Source: Henckelia pumila (lineage: Eukaryota; Streptophyta; Magnoliopsida; Lamiales; Gesneriaceae). From it: a stretch of 64,000 nt of DNA. The DNA is taken from contig NC_133120.1 in assembly GCF_033568475.1 (NCBI RefSeq), positions 88,988,151-89,052,150 on the forward strand. Reading direction: 5' to 3'. Of the stretch, positions 1-10,022 are shown one piece after another. The position numbers and the translations under genes were made by a program. The number at the start of each line of letters is the position of its first letter. Within the stretch, counting starts at the first letter, position 1. The notes beneath the pieces are model-generated. The model ran no database searches and was not told the DNA's origin. It saw nothing but the letters and a program-made list of their open reading frames with translations.

Positions 1-2114
1 CCGATCGAGCTTTAACAAAATTAACCTATGAAAGAGAGCTAATGGCTTTGGTTTTGGCAGTTCAACATTGGCGTCATCTTTTGGGACACAAGTTTATAGT
101 GCTCACAGACCATAAACCATTACGAAGCCTCCTTCAGCAACGCATAACCACTCCAGACCAACAATATTGGTTGGCCAAATTGCTCGGCTATGAGTTTGAA
201 ATCAAGCATAAGGCTGGTATGGATAATGGAGCAGCAGATGCTTTGTCACGGAGAGAGGACAGAGGCGGCTTGGCTGTTTTAACAAAAGCAAAATGGGTTG
301 AGATAAATGAAGTTAAGAAGGCAGTGTGGAAAGATCCAGAACTGCGGAAAATTATTGATAAGCTCCGGAAGGAGAATGAGGGCTGCACACATTATCGATT
401 AGTCAACGAGTGTTTGTTGCACAAAGGCAGATTGGTAGTTCCCCGTTCGTCGCAGTGGGTTTCCAAGTTGTTAAATGAATTTCATACCACACCAGTTGGA
501 GGCCATTTCGGGGCATTACGAACGTATAAAAGAGTGGCGAGTAATTTCTTTTGGAAAGGAATGAAAAAAGATGTCCGTCAGTTTGTGGCTGAATGCGTAA
601 TTTGTCAGCAACAAAAGTATGAAGCCACCAAACCAGCAGGTTTGCTACAACCTTTGGCTATTCCAATGATGATTTGGGAGGATTTAGCAATGGATTTTAT
701 TACCGGGCTTCCAAAGTCAAAAGGATATGATGTTATCTTCGTTGTGATCGACAGGTTATTCAAATATGGACACTTTCTTTTATTGAAACATCCCTACAAA
801 GCTAGTACAGTGGCGGATGTGTTTATAAAAAACGTGGTGAAATTGCATGGGGTTCCAAAGACGATTGTGAGTGATAGGGATGCTGTATTTATGAGTCTGT
901 TTTGGTCCGAACTCTTCAGGGTACAGGGGACTCAACTGAAAATGAGTACTTCATATCACCCGAAAACCGTTGGACAGAGTGAGACATTGAATAAGTGCGT
1001 TGAGACTTATTTACGTTGCTTCTGTTCGGAGCAACCCAAGAATTGGGCTCAGTGGCTGCATTGGGCCGAGTATTGGTACAATACCTCCTATCACACATCC
1101 GCAGGAATGAGTCCTTTCGAAGTGGTATATGGACGCAAACCACCTGCCATGATTCGATTTCTTCCGGGCGAGACAGTGGTAGCAGCTGTATCGCAGGCCT
1201 TGTGGATAGCGATGAACTATTAAGGCAGCTGAAATATAATCTTGAAAGAGCTCAACAACATATGACGAAGCAGGCTAACAAAAAGCGGAGAGATGTTGAT
1301 TTTCAGGAAGGTGATATGGTGTATTTGAAGTTGCGACCACATCGACAAAACTCGATTTGCACAAGAGTTTTTCAGAAGTTAGCTGCCAGATTTTATGGGC
1401 CTTTTAAGATTAAGAAGAAGGTGGGGACAGTGGCTTACAGATTACAGTTACCTGAGGGGTCTAGAGTACACCCGGTCTTTCATGTCTCATGTTTGAAACG
1501 AGCAGTGGGTAACCATGATGTTGTGATCAGATTACCAGATGAACTGGACACTGATTTATTCATGACATTTGAACCTGATGAGGTGTTAGCAGGGCGGATT
1601 AAACACATAGCAGTGCAGCCCTATCAACAGCTCCTAATACGATGGAAAGGACGAACTGATGAGGAAGCAACATGGGAGAACCTGGGAGATTTCCAAAGAC
1701 AATTTCCTGAATTTCGCCTTGAGGACAAGGCGATTTTTTAGGAGGCCGGTACTGTTATGAGCCCAGATTCAAATATGCAAGATCTTGATCCATTGGGCCC
1801 AGGAACCTCAAATTCAAAGGGCCCAAGTGAAACTGAAGATGAAAAGCCCAAGACAATCAAAGTGTATGTTAGGAGAAACAAACGAAACACACGTGAAGGG
1901 AAAGAGAATATATAATAGCAGTTAGTTGGTATGAGATGGTATGAGAGATTTGATTTCTTGTTGAGAGAGTAACTAGCACTTAGCTAGGGAGTTACTTATT
2001 GTACAGAGGTTTGCCTCTGGGTTTATTCTGTTTCTTAATATATAATCTTCATTTTCATCTCATTGGGTGCATCATTTTCTACCTTCGAATTTGTATTTAC
2101 TGTAAGTCATAACA
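1..2114 (+). mobile_element. Ty3/gypsy chromovirus, 3' part (fossil)
   Basis: This is the right-hand part of a Ty3/gypsy LTR element that enters the window already inside its pol region. Visible parts in order are the end of RNase H (with the ADALSRRE-type end), the integrase H2C2 zinc finger, the integrase core and a C-terminal chromodomain (around 1560-1735, with LIRWKG and EEATWE motifs). A 3' LTR follows. The chromodomain places it among the chromoviruses. The short LTR would suit a Reina- or Galadriel-like clade, but I cannot fix the clade. It looks broken, with about one visible break in the part seen here, and is best treated as an old copy. The 5' part lies outside the window. Confidence 0.9.
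1753..2114 (+). repeat. 3' LTR of the chromovirus
   Basis: The 362-bp segment begins with TGTTATG and ends with CATAACA, a perfect 7-bp terminal inverted repeat in the TG...CA form expected of an LTR. It starts a few bases after a purine-rich stretch (GGAGGCCGG) that follows the coding part and may be the polypurine tract. The partner LTR is outside the window, so neither age nor target-site duplication can be read. Confidence 0.8.
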
Positions 2115-2304
2115 CAGTGCATTCTTTAACTAAATATGTTTTTTCTTCCCCTTAATCTTTTTGTTGGGTGTGTAAGAGTTTTTCATGTTGATTGGTTAAT
2201 ATCGAATATTTTTGTTGGATGCGTGAGAATCTTTCATCTTGATTGGTTAATATTGTAACATTTGACTTTTGTCTTCATCAATAAACGTTATAATTTCTCA
2301 GTCA

Positions 2305-2470
2305 AAAAAGAGTAATACTCTTGTGAGACGGTTTCATCCGTGAGACGAGTCAATTTTACCCATATTTATAATAATAAGTAATATTTTTGACATAAATTGT
2401 AATACTTTTTAATGGATAACCCATATAAAAAATCCGTCTCATAAATATGACTCTTGAGACCGTTTCATAG
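2305..2470 (+). repeat. MITE-like repeat, GAGACGG family, copy A
   Basis: About 165 bp with imperfect terminal inverted repeats built on GAGACGGTTTCA at one end and TGAGACCGTTTCA at the other. The inner part is AT-rich. Copies in opposite orientation (3047-3225) and the same orientation (2949-3290 split, 8630-8795) lie in this window, so this is a dispersed family. It has no coding capacity. It looks like a non-autonomous DNA transposon, but I cannot assign the superfamily because the target-site duplication is unclear. Confidence 0.6.
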
Positions 2471-2948
2471 AATTTTTTGCCGTCAAAAAAACATGACGAT
2501 GCTTGTTTATGTTAGTTATATATAGTCTTCAAACTGTGTCTCGATTTTGTCTCATCTTTTAGCTGACCTTTGAGATTTGATGGTCAATGCATATGAAGAT
2601 CGTGTGACTTCATTTTTTGCGACTAAATTAAATAATTAGCATCCATGATCTTTAAATTCATCGCGTTGCATCCCAAGGCATCAGTTCAGTGTCGAATTTA
2701 TGGGTGAAATTATTTATTATGAATGCTAATCATTCAATTTGAAAACAAGAACAAAAAATGTCACGTGGTACTCATATGCGTTGATTGTCGAACCGTGATG
2801 AAATTATGCCTCAATCTAAGACCTGAAAAATGTAAATAAAATGCACAAAACTAGAGAGACAATTGAGAGCTTTGAGAGCAAGATATAATTATGAATTATG
2901 CCCTTCTTTGTTACAATGTGTTGTTAATTTAATATCGATTAGTTTTTT

Positions 2949-3290
2949 ATGAGATGGTTTCACGGATTTTTATCCATGAGATAGATCAATTTTACTCATA
3001 TTTACAATAAAAATTAATATTTTTTACAGAATAAATAATTTTTTTTAGACAAAAACTTCTATGAGACGGTCTCAAGGGTCATATTTATGAGACGGATCTT
3101 TTATATGGGTTATTCATTAAAAAGTATTACAATTTATGTCAAAAGTATTACTTATTATTATAAATATGGGTAGAATTGACCCGTCTCACGGATGAAACCG
3201 TCTCACAAAAATGTTACTCTTTTTTTTAATGGGTGACCCAAATAAAAGATCTGTTTCACGAATTTGACTCGTGAGACCGTCAAGAGTTTT
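2949..3290 (+). repeat. older copy C of the GAGACGG repeat, split by copy B
   Basis: The left part (2949 to about 3046) and right part (about 3226-3290) match the two halves of the same family in plus orientation, with more changes than copies A and B. Between them sits copy B (about 3047-3225) in minus orientation, very close to copy A. The simplest reading is that a younger copy inserted into an older relative. Confidence 0.55.
3047..3225 (-). repeat. MITE-like repeat, GAGACGG family, copy B
   Basis: Reverse complement of copy A over essentially the whole length, including the flanking AGAGTAA-type end. It sits inside copy C. Together with copy A it forms a long inverted repeat about 0.6 kb apart. 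Confidence 0.6.
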
Positions 3291-4707
3291 TGTGTTTAAT
3301 ATTAATTATTAAATTCTTTCAAAAGAAATATTAATTATTAAATATATTTTCATAATAAATAGTAATATAATCTCCCAATTCGTCCAAAAAATAATAATAA
3401 TTATCTCCCAATTATATTTTTGTGTATAATACTGTTGGTGTTAAAAGATTTTTTTGTATAAAAAGTTTAGAGATCATAAAATTAAAAGATCTTTTATAAG
3501 ATTTATTTTTATAATTAGTTAGATAAAATAATTATGAAGTGAGGATGTTTTTTAGTTTTAAAAAATTCAGCTTCCTTATAATCTTTATTTCAAAATTTTT
3601 AAATAATAAATAAATAAATAAATAAAAATCCGTCCAAAAAAAATAATAAATAAATAAAAAGAGTCCGAATCCAATTCCAGATGCCATAAGTTAACCGACA
3701 TGTAACGGTAGGCCAGGTGCCACATCATTAATAAAAGCTTCCATCTCCAAAAAGGTTGCGGGAGCGAGAGAGAAAGAAAGAGGCACCGCCATTGATGTTG
3801 GTTTCTTTAATAATAAAGAAACTCCTTTTCTGATCGAGATACATCATCGGAGGAGCATCGGATTTTTTGGGTTGGGTTCGTAATTAGTTCATTTTGTATT
3901 TTGGTTTTGATCGTGATTTTCAATTTTAATTCATGCTAATTTGCTGTACTGTTTATGCTCTCTGAATTGGGCCACTTAATTTTTTATTTTATTTTTTCCA
4001 AAAAGCTCGGGTTTTGGAATTGTGCGCAGCTTTGTGTTTCTGTGTCCCTGATTGCAAAGGGATGCAAAACAATTCAAGGGTGTTGGGGCGTGTGAATGTG
4101 ATTGATAATTGGGTTTTTTTTTTTCCTTTCATGCGTGCGAATGTTTTCTTCCTTTTCAAAACCGCACGTCCCCTGCATGTTATTTTGTTGGTAATTTTTT
4201 TCCTTGAAGATGGTGCGATGGTGCCAGTTATTCTCTGGATTGAAATTTGAGATTTAGTATATCTGTTTTGTAATGCTAGCTCTAGTGTTGGTATGCTTTC
4301 TCGGATCCAATCTGTTTAGAGTTATTTCTGTTCTTTTTCTTAATGGTTGGTTTGGGTATTTAGATAAAGTTTCATATGATTTGATTGCTAAGTTTGTCAG
4401 GCGATTTCCGGGTAGGGATATTCCTTGACAAACCGTGATCGGTTTTCGGGCTGTGGCTACTCTTGTTCGTAAAGTAATATATTTGATTTTTACAAATCGA
4501 AATGGTGCTATATATCAGTAAACTGTTGAAAAGTTCTTGTTTGCTTGTCTTATTTTATTTTACCAAATATGATAGCAAGAGAGTGTTTGGGCAAAATATG
4601 GAATTCCAGGTCCTTGTTCATGGTTTCACCACTTTCGTTTTAAATATAACGCTTGTAAATAATTTAATCATTATTTTCACTGTCCAGGATTCTTTTCTTG
4701 CTGCTCA

Positions 4708-5664
4708 ATGGGTTATGCAAATGGAGTAGTAAGCGCTCAAGGGAGGCAACCACTGGTTTCCTTCGGGGTGATATCAGATGTCCAGTATGCTGACATCCCT
4801 GATGGCCGCTCATTCCTTGGCGTTCCACGCTATTACAGGCATAGCTTGCTTGTTTTGCAAAGAGCAGCAAAGAAATGGAATGAACAACAACTGAAGTTTG
4901 TAATTAATTTTGGGGATATTGTTGACGGCTTCTGCCCTAAGGACCAATCTCTTACTGCTGTCAATAAAATTGTCAACGAGTTTAGTATTTTCAATGGCCC
5001 TGTATATCACATGATTGGCAATCACTGTCTTTACAATCTCCCTCGTGAGAAGTTGCTTCCAATACTAAACATTCATAATCGTGAATGTCTTGCTTATTAT
5101 GAGTTCTCTCCAATTCCTGAGTACCGATTTGTAGTGCTAGATGGTTATGATATCAGTGCAATAGGTTGGCCGAAGGATCATCCAAATACATTGAGGGCCT
5201 TGAATTTTCTGAAGGAGAGAAATCCAAATTCAGATAAGAATAGCCCGAATGGTCTTCTTGGTCTGGACCGAAGGTTCCTTATGTTCAATGGGGGAGTGGG
5301 GAAAGAGCAGATGGAATGGTTGGATCGTGTCCTTCAAGATGCGACCAAGGTAGACCAGAAGGTTATCATATGCTGCCATCTACCTTTGGATCCTGGAGCA
5401 TCAAGCAATGAAGCACTTTTATGGAATTATATGGAAGTGATGGATTTGATACATCGATACAAATGCGTAAAGGTCTGTATTGCCGGTCACGACCACAAGG
5501 GCGGGCATTGTGTTGACACCCATGGTGTTCACCATCGAGTTCTTGAAGCAGCATTGGAATGCCCTCCCAGTACTAATTCATTTGGTCGTGTCGACCTTTT
5601 TCATGATAGATTGTTACTCTGTGGTACAGATAGAATGGGAACGACTGAAATGGTTTTCAGCTAG
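4708..5664 (+). CDS. Mn-dependent ADP-ribose/CDP-alcohol diphosphatase-like metallophosphoesterase
   Basis: A 318-residue calcineurin-like phosphoesterase in one coding exon. Family members (ADPRM type) hydrolyse ADP-ribose and CDP-alcohols such as CDP-choline in a Mn-dependent way, probably in the cytosol. Metal-site motifs are all present: D24-x-Q26, GD at 69-70, GNH at 104-106, CCH at 222-224 and GHDH at 260-263. The length fits the family. The start is the ATG just after a probable 5'-UTR intron whose acceptor is the CCAG near 4687; the donor may be near 3880 (TTC|GTAATT), with the untranslated exon at about 3750-3880. No signal peptide is seen. The next gene (NRT3) is convergent, so the two 3' ends face each other. 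Confidence 0.9.
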   Translation: MGYANGVVSAQGRQPLVSFGVISDVQYADIPDGRSFLGVPRYYRHSLLVLQRAAKKWNEQQLKFVINFGDIVDGFCPKDQSLTAVNKIVNEFSIFNGPVYHMIGNHCLYNLPREKLLPILNIHNRECLAYYEFSPIPEYRFVVLDGYDISAIGWPKDHPNTLRALNFLKERNPNSDKNSPNGLLGLDRRFLMFNGGVGKEQMEWLDRVLQDATKVDQKVIICCHLPLDPGASSNEALLWNYMEVMDLIHRYKCVKVCIAGHDHKGGHCVDTHGVHHRVLEAALECPPSTNSFGRVDLFHDRLLLCGTDRMGTTEMVFS

Positions 5665-6190
5665 ATAGACAGAAGAAATATCGACTTGTAACTTTAGTGT
5701 TGACATATTTCATCGGCAGTAAGTTTATTCTAAAAGATGCTGAAAGGTTCAAGATTGGTCCCTTTTACTTCTCCATTCTCCTTGTAAGATATTTTCATTT
5801 TTTCCTTGTGTACTGAGTAGTTTACCAACTTAATACACGAATGAAACATCATATGATATATTGTTTGTGCTTTTAGTTATATCAGATATAACTAATGGAC
5901 TACCCTTAAAATTTCTAATAGATGAACACACTCCCAAAAGAGGGAAAACAGATGAATCAGTAGCCAATTAGCAAGTAAATGCATCTAGCTGGAGTTGACA
6001 TCATGATCCATTTTGAATTAAAGGATGATTAATAACCTGGAATTCTTTATTCCCTTCCCTTTTCATCCCTAGAATTTCAAGAAAATAGCATAAGACATAA
6101 TAAGAGACGAATGTATACAACATGATCGATAATTAACTTGCGCGCATAAAACTCCTTATAGTATTACCCAAACCTGAACTTCCAAAACTC
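5665..6190. other. 3' flank between two convergent genes
   Basis: It holds the 3' UTR of the diphosphatase gene and AT-rich spacer up to the tandem repeat behind NRT3. I see no further gene. Confidence 0.5.
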
Positions 6191-6302
6191 CTTATATGTT
6201 ATTCAAGAGCTAGATGAGTGTGAATTTCTCTAACCAAACATAAACCCCTTATATGTTATTCAAGAGCTAGATGAGTGTGAATTTCTCTAACCAAACATAA
6301 CA
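6191..6302. repeat. 57-bp tandem duplication behind NRT3
   Basis: Two head-to-tail copies of a 57-bp unit start at 6191 and 6248 and are almost identical. On the NRT3 strand they lie about 27 to 138 bases after the stop codon, so they are probably in its 3' UTR. The near identity suggests a recent duplication. Confidence 0.8.
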
Positions 6303-6328
6303 GACTTTAAAACTTTTCAAATATTGCA

Positions 6329-7181
6329 TCACTTAGTTTGCAAAGCTTTGGCCTTTCTCTTCTCCATGAAAAAGAAACCAAACAAGGATACGACAGAGAA
6401 AGCAGAGAAGCAGACTGAGGCAATATCCAGTGAAGTATGACGCCCTGAAATCGCCCTCACCTCAAACAAATTGCTGTTTTTCTTTGAATCCGTTGTTTGG
6501 CCGTAGGCTACCTCTTCGTCAGCAGAGTTACATGCATAAACCCTGATGAAATATGTTGCAGTAGGCACATCCCTTTGAACTATCCATGTTAAGGAATTGT
6601 TAGAAGCGTTCGTGTATGGCTGGACACCTATCTTGTGTTGACATGTCTTGTCTTTTTCTAAATCGTCCACTGTTTTCCTCCAACCACGATCTTTTTGGCT
6701 GATGGGGGCGTAGCATAGCTTGATCTTTACCGTCTTGTAAGTCGAATCTACGCCGGTTTGGAGGCTGGTGTTGAGTGCCCATGTGACTGTTATTTTGTCT
6801 TCTTCAGCTTTCAGAACTGCAAGGTTCAAATTTATGTGAATTGAGCAAGAGAAAACATGTTACTTGTGAAAGTATTGGGAAAAGGAGAGTTAATTGTTTT
6901 GGCTTTGGTGTGGATACAGTTGCCTTTCTTGCAAAAGCCTGAAAATTGATTTACATCTCATACCATACATGTTGCTCAACTGATTACACCATGTACTGAA
7001 AATTCTTGTTTAAGTTAGGATTAGTAAGACGACGATGGTTCGGAATCTTACCTTGTCCAGGATGCAGTGAAGCAGTGACGATCAAGGTTTGCTGAATGGA
7101 GGAGAACGTCATTGATCCGTTGGAAGCGGATGCAAGACAAGAGAAAACCAAGGAAGCTACAAGAAAAGCTTGAAGCGCCAT
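6329..7181 (-). CDS. NRT3: High-affinity nitrate transporter partner protein NRT3 (NAR2)
   Basis: Two exons, 7181-7052 and 6816-6329, with a GT-AG intron of 235 bp in phase 1, give 205 residues; Arabidopsis NRT3.1 is about 210. The protein is a small secreted or membrane-anchored partner that plant NRT2 high-affinity nitrate carriers need at the plasma membrane. Residues 1-22 form a signal peptide. The conserved core contains KLCYAPISQKDRGWRKT and RDVPTATYF. A single C-terminal membrane helix (about 178-197) is followed by basic EKRKAK. The NRT2 partner is not in the window. The start is the only ATG before the signal peptide. A TATA-rich stretch lies about 90-120 bases upstream. Confidence 0.95.
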
Positions 7182-7272
7182 TGATGACTTCTTGGTTATT
7201 AATTCAAGTTAACTATTAGCTCTTTGATTCCAATGAGAGGAAAAGTGTTGGACCTAATATACTTAGGCTTCA

Positions 7273-7303
7273 TCTATATATCTATATCTATGTGTATATA
7301 TAT
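7273..7303 (-). promoter_or_regulatory. TATA-rich stretch upstream of NRT3
   Basis: An alternating TA tract, which reads TATATATA on the minus strand, lies about 90 to 120 bases before the NRT3 start codon. That distance suits a core promoter with a short leader. Simple TA repeats are common in plant spacers, so this is suggestive only. Confidence 0.3.
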
Positions 7304-9146
7304 AACATCATTGAGAATATGTAATATTCTTGGAAAAAAAATTGTGTATGTATTTGTCTTGTTTTGGAGCTCAAGGGTGGCAGTTACTCCTAATGTAGGA
7401 GAACTAGTCAAGCTGTACCTAAATTACATCTTTAAGAGGATATATTTTTCATCAAATTAATTATTTGGATATATTATATTGAAGGGAATGGTAAAATGAC
7501 TCTTAATAATGCTGAAGAGTTGGTTTTTTAAATGTTAATTCAATAATTTATGGATGGTTTATGATTTATGTGATTGGAATTTTGCTTAAAAGTTGGCTTT
7601 GCTTATGTAATTAGGATTTTCTTGGAGGGAATATATGGGAATTCTGAGAGATACATCATACATACAATGTTTAAATTGGTGCAATGAGTTTTGTCCCTCT
7701 TTGCATGGGAAAAAGCAAATTACTTCACTAGTGTGTGTATATAAATAATCTCACAATTGGAAATTCAAAAGTTGCCCAAATGCTTCGAAAATGGCTTCCT
7801 TTTCCTTCTTTTTTCTTTTTTTTTTAATGCTAATGGCAAGCCTGCCTTCCAACAAAATGTTTGGTGTTTGGTTCAATTAGTAGATATTAAATAATTGGGA
7901 TATAGTTTTGTTTTCCCAACTTTTTTTTTCCTATATTAGTTGTGGTTAACTAAATTTTTTAATTTAGTTGTGGTATACTAATTTTTAATTTTCTGCTATT
8001 TTAGTTCAATTATTGATGTGACACTGAAAAATACTGATATAGCACTAAAAAAAAACTTATATAACATAAAAAATTGCTAGATTTGTTTGATGTTATATCC
8101 GTAATTTGATTAAAATAATCAAAAATTAAAAGTTAGCGTACCACAACTGAATTTTAAAACTTAGTATAATATTCATTCGTCTCAAATATATAAATTTGTG
8201 TGTTTTTTCAAACATTACGAAAATATTGGAAACTCCAAATTTAAGAAAAAAATGTTCTATTATTTAATTAATTCAAAAAATAGTTGGACGTTTTTTAAGA
8301 CTTAATTATTAAAAATAGTAGTAAAAAATTAGAAAATCTTAAATATTTAGGACAATTGAAAAAAAAAAAGATAAAATTTATATAATTAAGACGGAGAATA
8401 TATATTTTTATTAACTACAATTTGTGTATGAGAATATATTTTTTAAACCGTTTCTTCGAATTTTGTTTAAACAATTATTTACTCAAATTTTATAAACCCT
8501 TGTGCCTTGACATAGTCCAAACTCTCCAGGGCTCTACCTTCGCACGTGTGAACATTTTGGGCCAAGTATCACTTTGACTTTTCACGAGCCCATATTACTA
8601 ACTGAATTATTTATTTTACTATGTATAACACTCCTATGAGACGGTCTTATCCATAAGATGGGTCAACTCTATCCATATTTATAATAATAAGTAATACTTT
8701 TGGCATAAATTGTAATATTTTTTAATGAATAACTCATATAAAAAAAGTCGTCTAAAAAAAATAACACTCGAGATCGTATCATAGAAATATTTGTCTTTTA
8801 CCATTTACTAATACTTTTTTTGTTAGTCCAAATACAAAATCTAAAAAGGGGAAAAAAAGTTGTATATTTTTTTTAAAAAAAAAATGAATAGTAAACTTTG
8901 TAATGTTCGCAGAAGTAGTTTGCAATTTTTTAATAGATGAAAAACGAATACAATTATTTATATTTATCACATTTTGATGTTGATCAGAAGACTTGTAATT
9001 CATAATATGAGATCCTGAAATATGATTTAGATTTTAGATCAAAATCTATTTATATATATTGGGTACGAAGATCTTGAAATTGGGACAAAAATAAAATAGG
9101 TAAAATAAAATTAAATCATTAATTTGAAGAATAGATCGAATACTTT
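7304..9146. other. AT-rich spacer, no gene seen
   Basis: The region upstream of NRT3 is AT-rich with many homopolymer runs. Apart from the GAGACGG repeat at 8630-8795 I recognise nothing in it. The short open frames here are low-complexity and not convincing. Confidence 0.5.
8630..8795 (+). repeat. MITE-like repeat, GAGACGG family, copy D
   Basis: Matches copies A and B along its length (start TATGAGACGGTCTTATCC, inner part with TAATAATAAGTAATACTTTT) but with more changes near its right end. It is the fourth family member in the window and probably an older insertion. Confidence 0.55.
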
Positions 9147-9385
9147 AACATGTTCTATTTTTTTTTTGACGTAGGAACCCGCAGCCGCTACCTTTCGGTG
9201 CGCTCTGGATAAACTCCCGGACTAACGCAATAGCTTGCAAACTACGCTAGTCAGGTAAACCACATTAGGCAAGCCCTGTGTGACAGGCTAGTCCAAGAAG
9301 GTGTTGGCAGGGAGAATCGAACTCCTAAACTATGGTCAAGAGTTCACCTACTCCACCAACTTGGACATTTGAACATGTTCTATTT
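9147..9385 (-). mobile_element. SINE with 14-bp target-site duplication
   Basis: A tRNA-derived retroposon of about 210 bp (9161-9371) reads on the minus strand. It has a box-B-like GGAGTTCGATTCTCC near its 5' end and an A-tail that appears as the T-run at 9161. It is flanked by perfect 14-bp direct repeats AACATGTTCTATTT at 9147-9160 and 9372-9385. The body (GCACCGAAAGGTAGCGGC, then GCTGCGGGTTCC) resembles the plant Au SINE family, which I name from memory only. The perfect duplication suggests a fairly young insertion. Confidence 0.75.
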
Positions 9386-9459
9386 ATATGTATCTCGTGT
9401 GATAAGAAAATCTTGAATTTCGGACGAGTCTCGAAAATTCTAACAAAGCTCTCCACACT

Positions 9460-9473
9460 AAAAAAAAAAAAAA

Positions 9474-9512
<39 letters not shown>
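9460..9512. repeat. A-tract plus (AAT)n microsatellite
   Basis: An A-run of about 15 is followed by roughly twelve AAT units. It is a plain simple-sequence repeat in the spacer upstream of the prune-like gene and could be length-variable. Open frames across it, such as a poly-Tyr frame on the minus strand, are artefacts. Confidence 0.85.
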
Positions 9513-9513
<1 letters not shown>

Positions 9514-10022
9514 CTCTGTAATCGACCATTTACTTAAACCACCCTTCATAGTACACACTTTATTATAAACGTACGAACTTTAGTTTTTTTAATTTCTCTC
9601 ATATTTTCTTACCTAAAAGTCCAAAACTATGAAATGTACGAAAAAAATACTAATAATAAACACAACCCTTAAATCTTCAAGAAACAAGATCCAAGCAAAA
9701 AAATGAAAACATCACTTTCACTTTGTTCTCAAGAGATCTTGGACCGAGTAGCCTCATTTTGAAACTTAAAAACTCGAATTAGACCCCCAAAGTGTGCGAT
9801 GTTTTGTTCTAAAAAATTGCTTTGCCATCCCCGAAATGATACAAAAACACACAAAAAGACACTAACCAAGGCCGGCATGATATGTTTAAATATAATCGCT
9901 AACATGCAATCCTCCAACCTCAATTTGCCAATCTCTTCTTGAATTTTCAGTCCAAATTAAACACACAATATAATTTCCTCCATGCGTACGTGCACTTTAG
10001 AAAAAATATGAGAACCGAGGCC

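Larger units (their letters stand above)
2115..3720. other. AT-rich spacer with clustered MITEs
   Basis: I see no gene between the chromovirus LTR and the leader of the diphosphatase gene. The stretch is AT-rich and holds three related small repeats described separately, plus low-complexity A/T tracts around 3590-3660. Confidence 0.6.

Noticed and set aside
4014-4250. 78-codon frame upstream of the diphosphatase
   Set aside because: Lies in the probable 5'-UTR intron, hydrophobic low-complexity product, no support.
9161-9371. Possible tRNA gene from the box-B-like motif
   Set aside because: No cloverleaf, A-tail and target-site duplication present; it is a SINE.
9325-9558. Minus-strand frame with a poly-Tyr run
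   Set aside because: Translation of the AAT microsatellite, not a gene.
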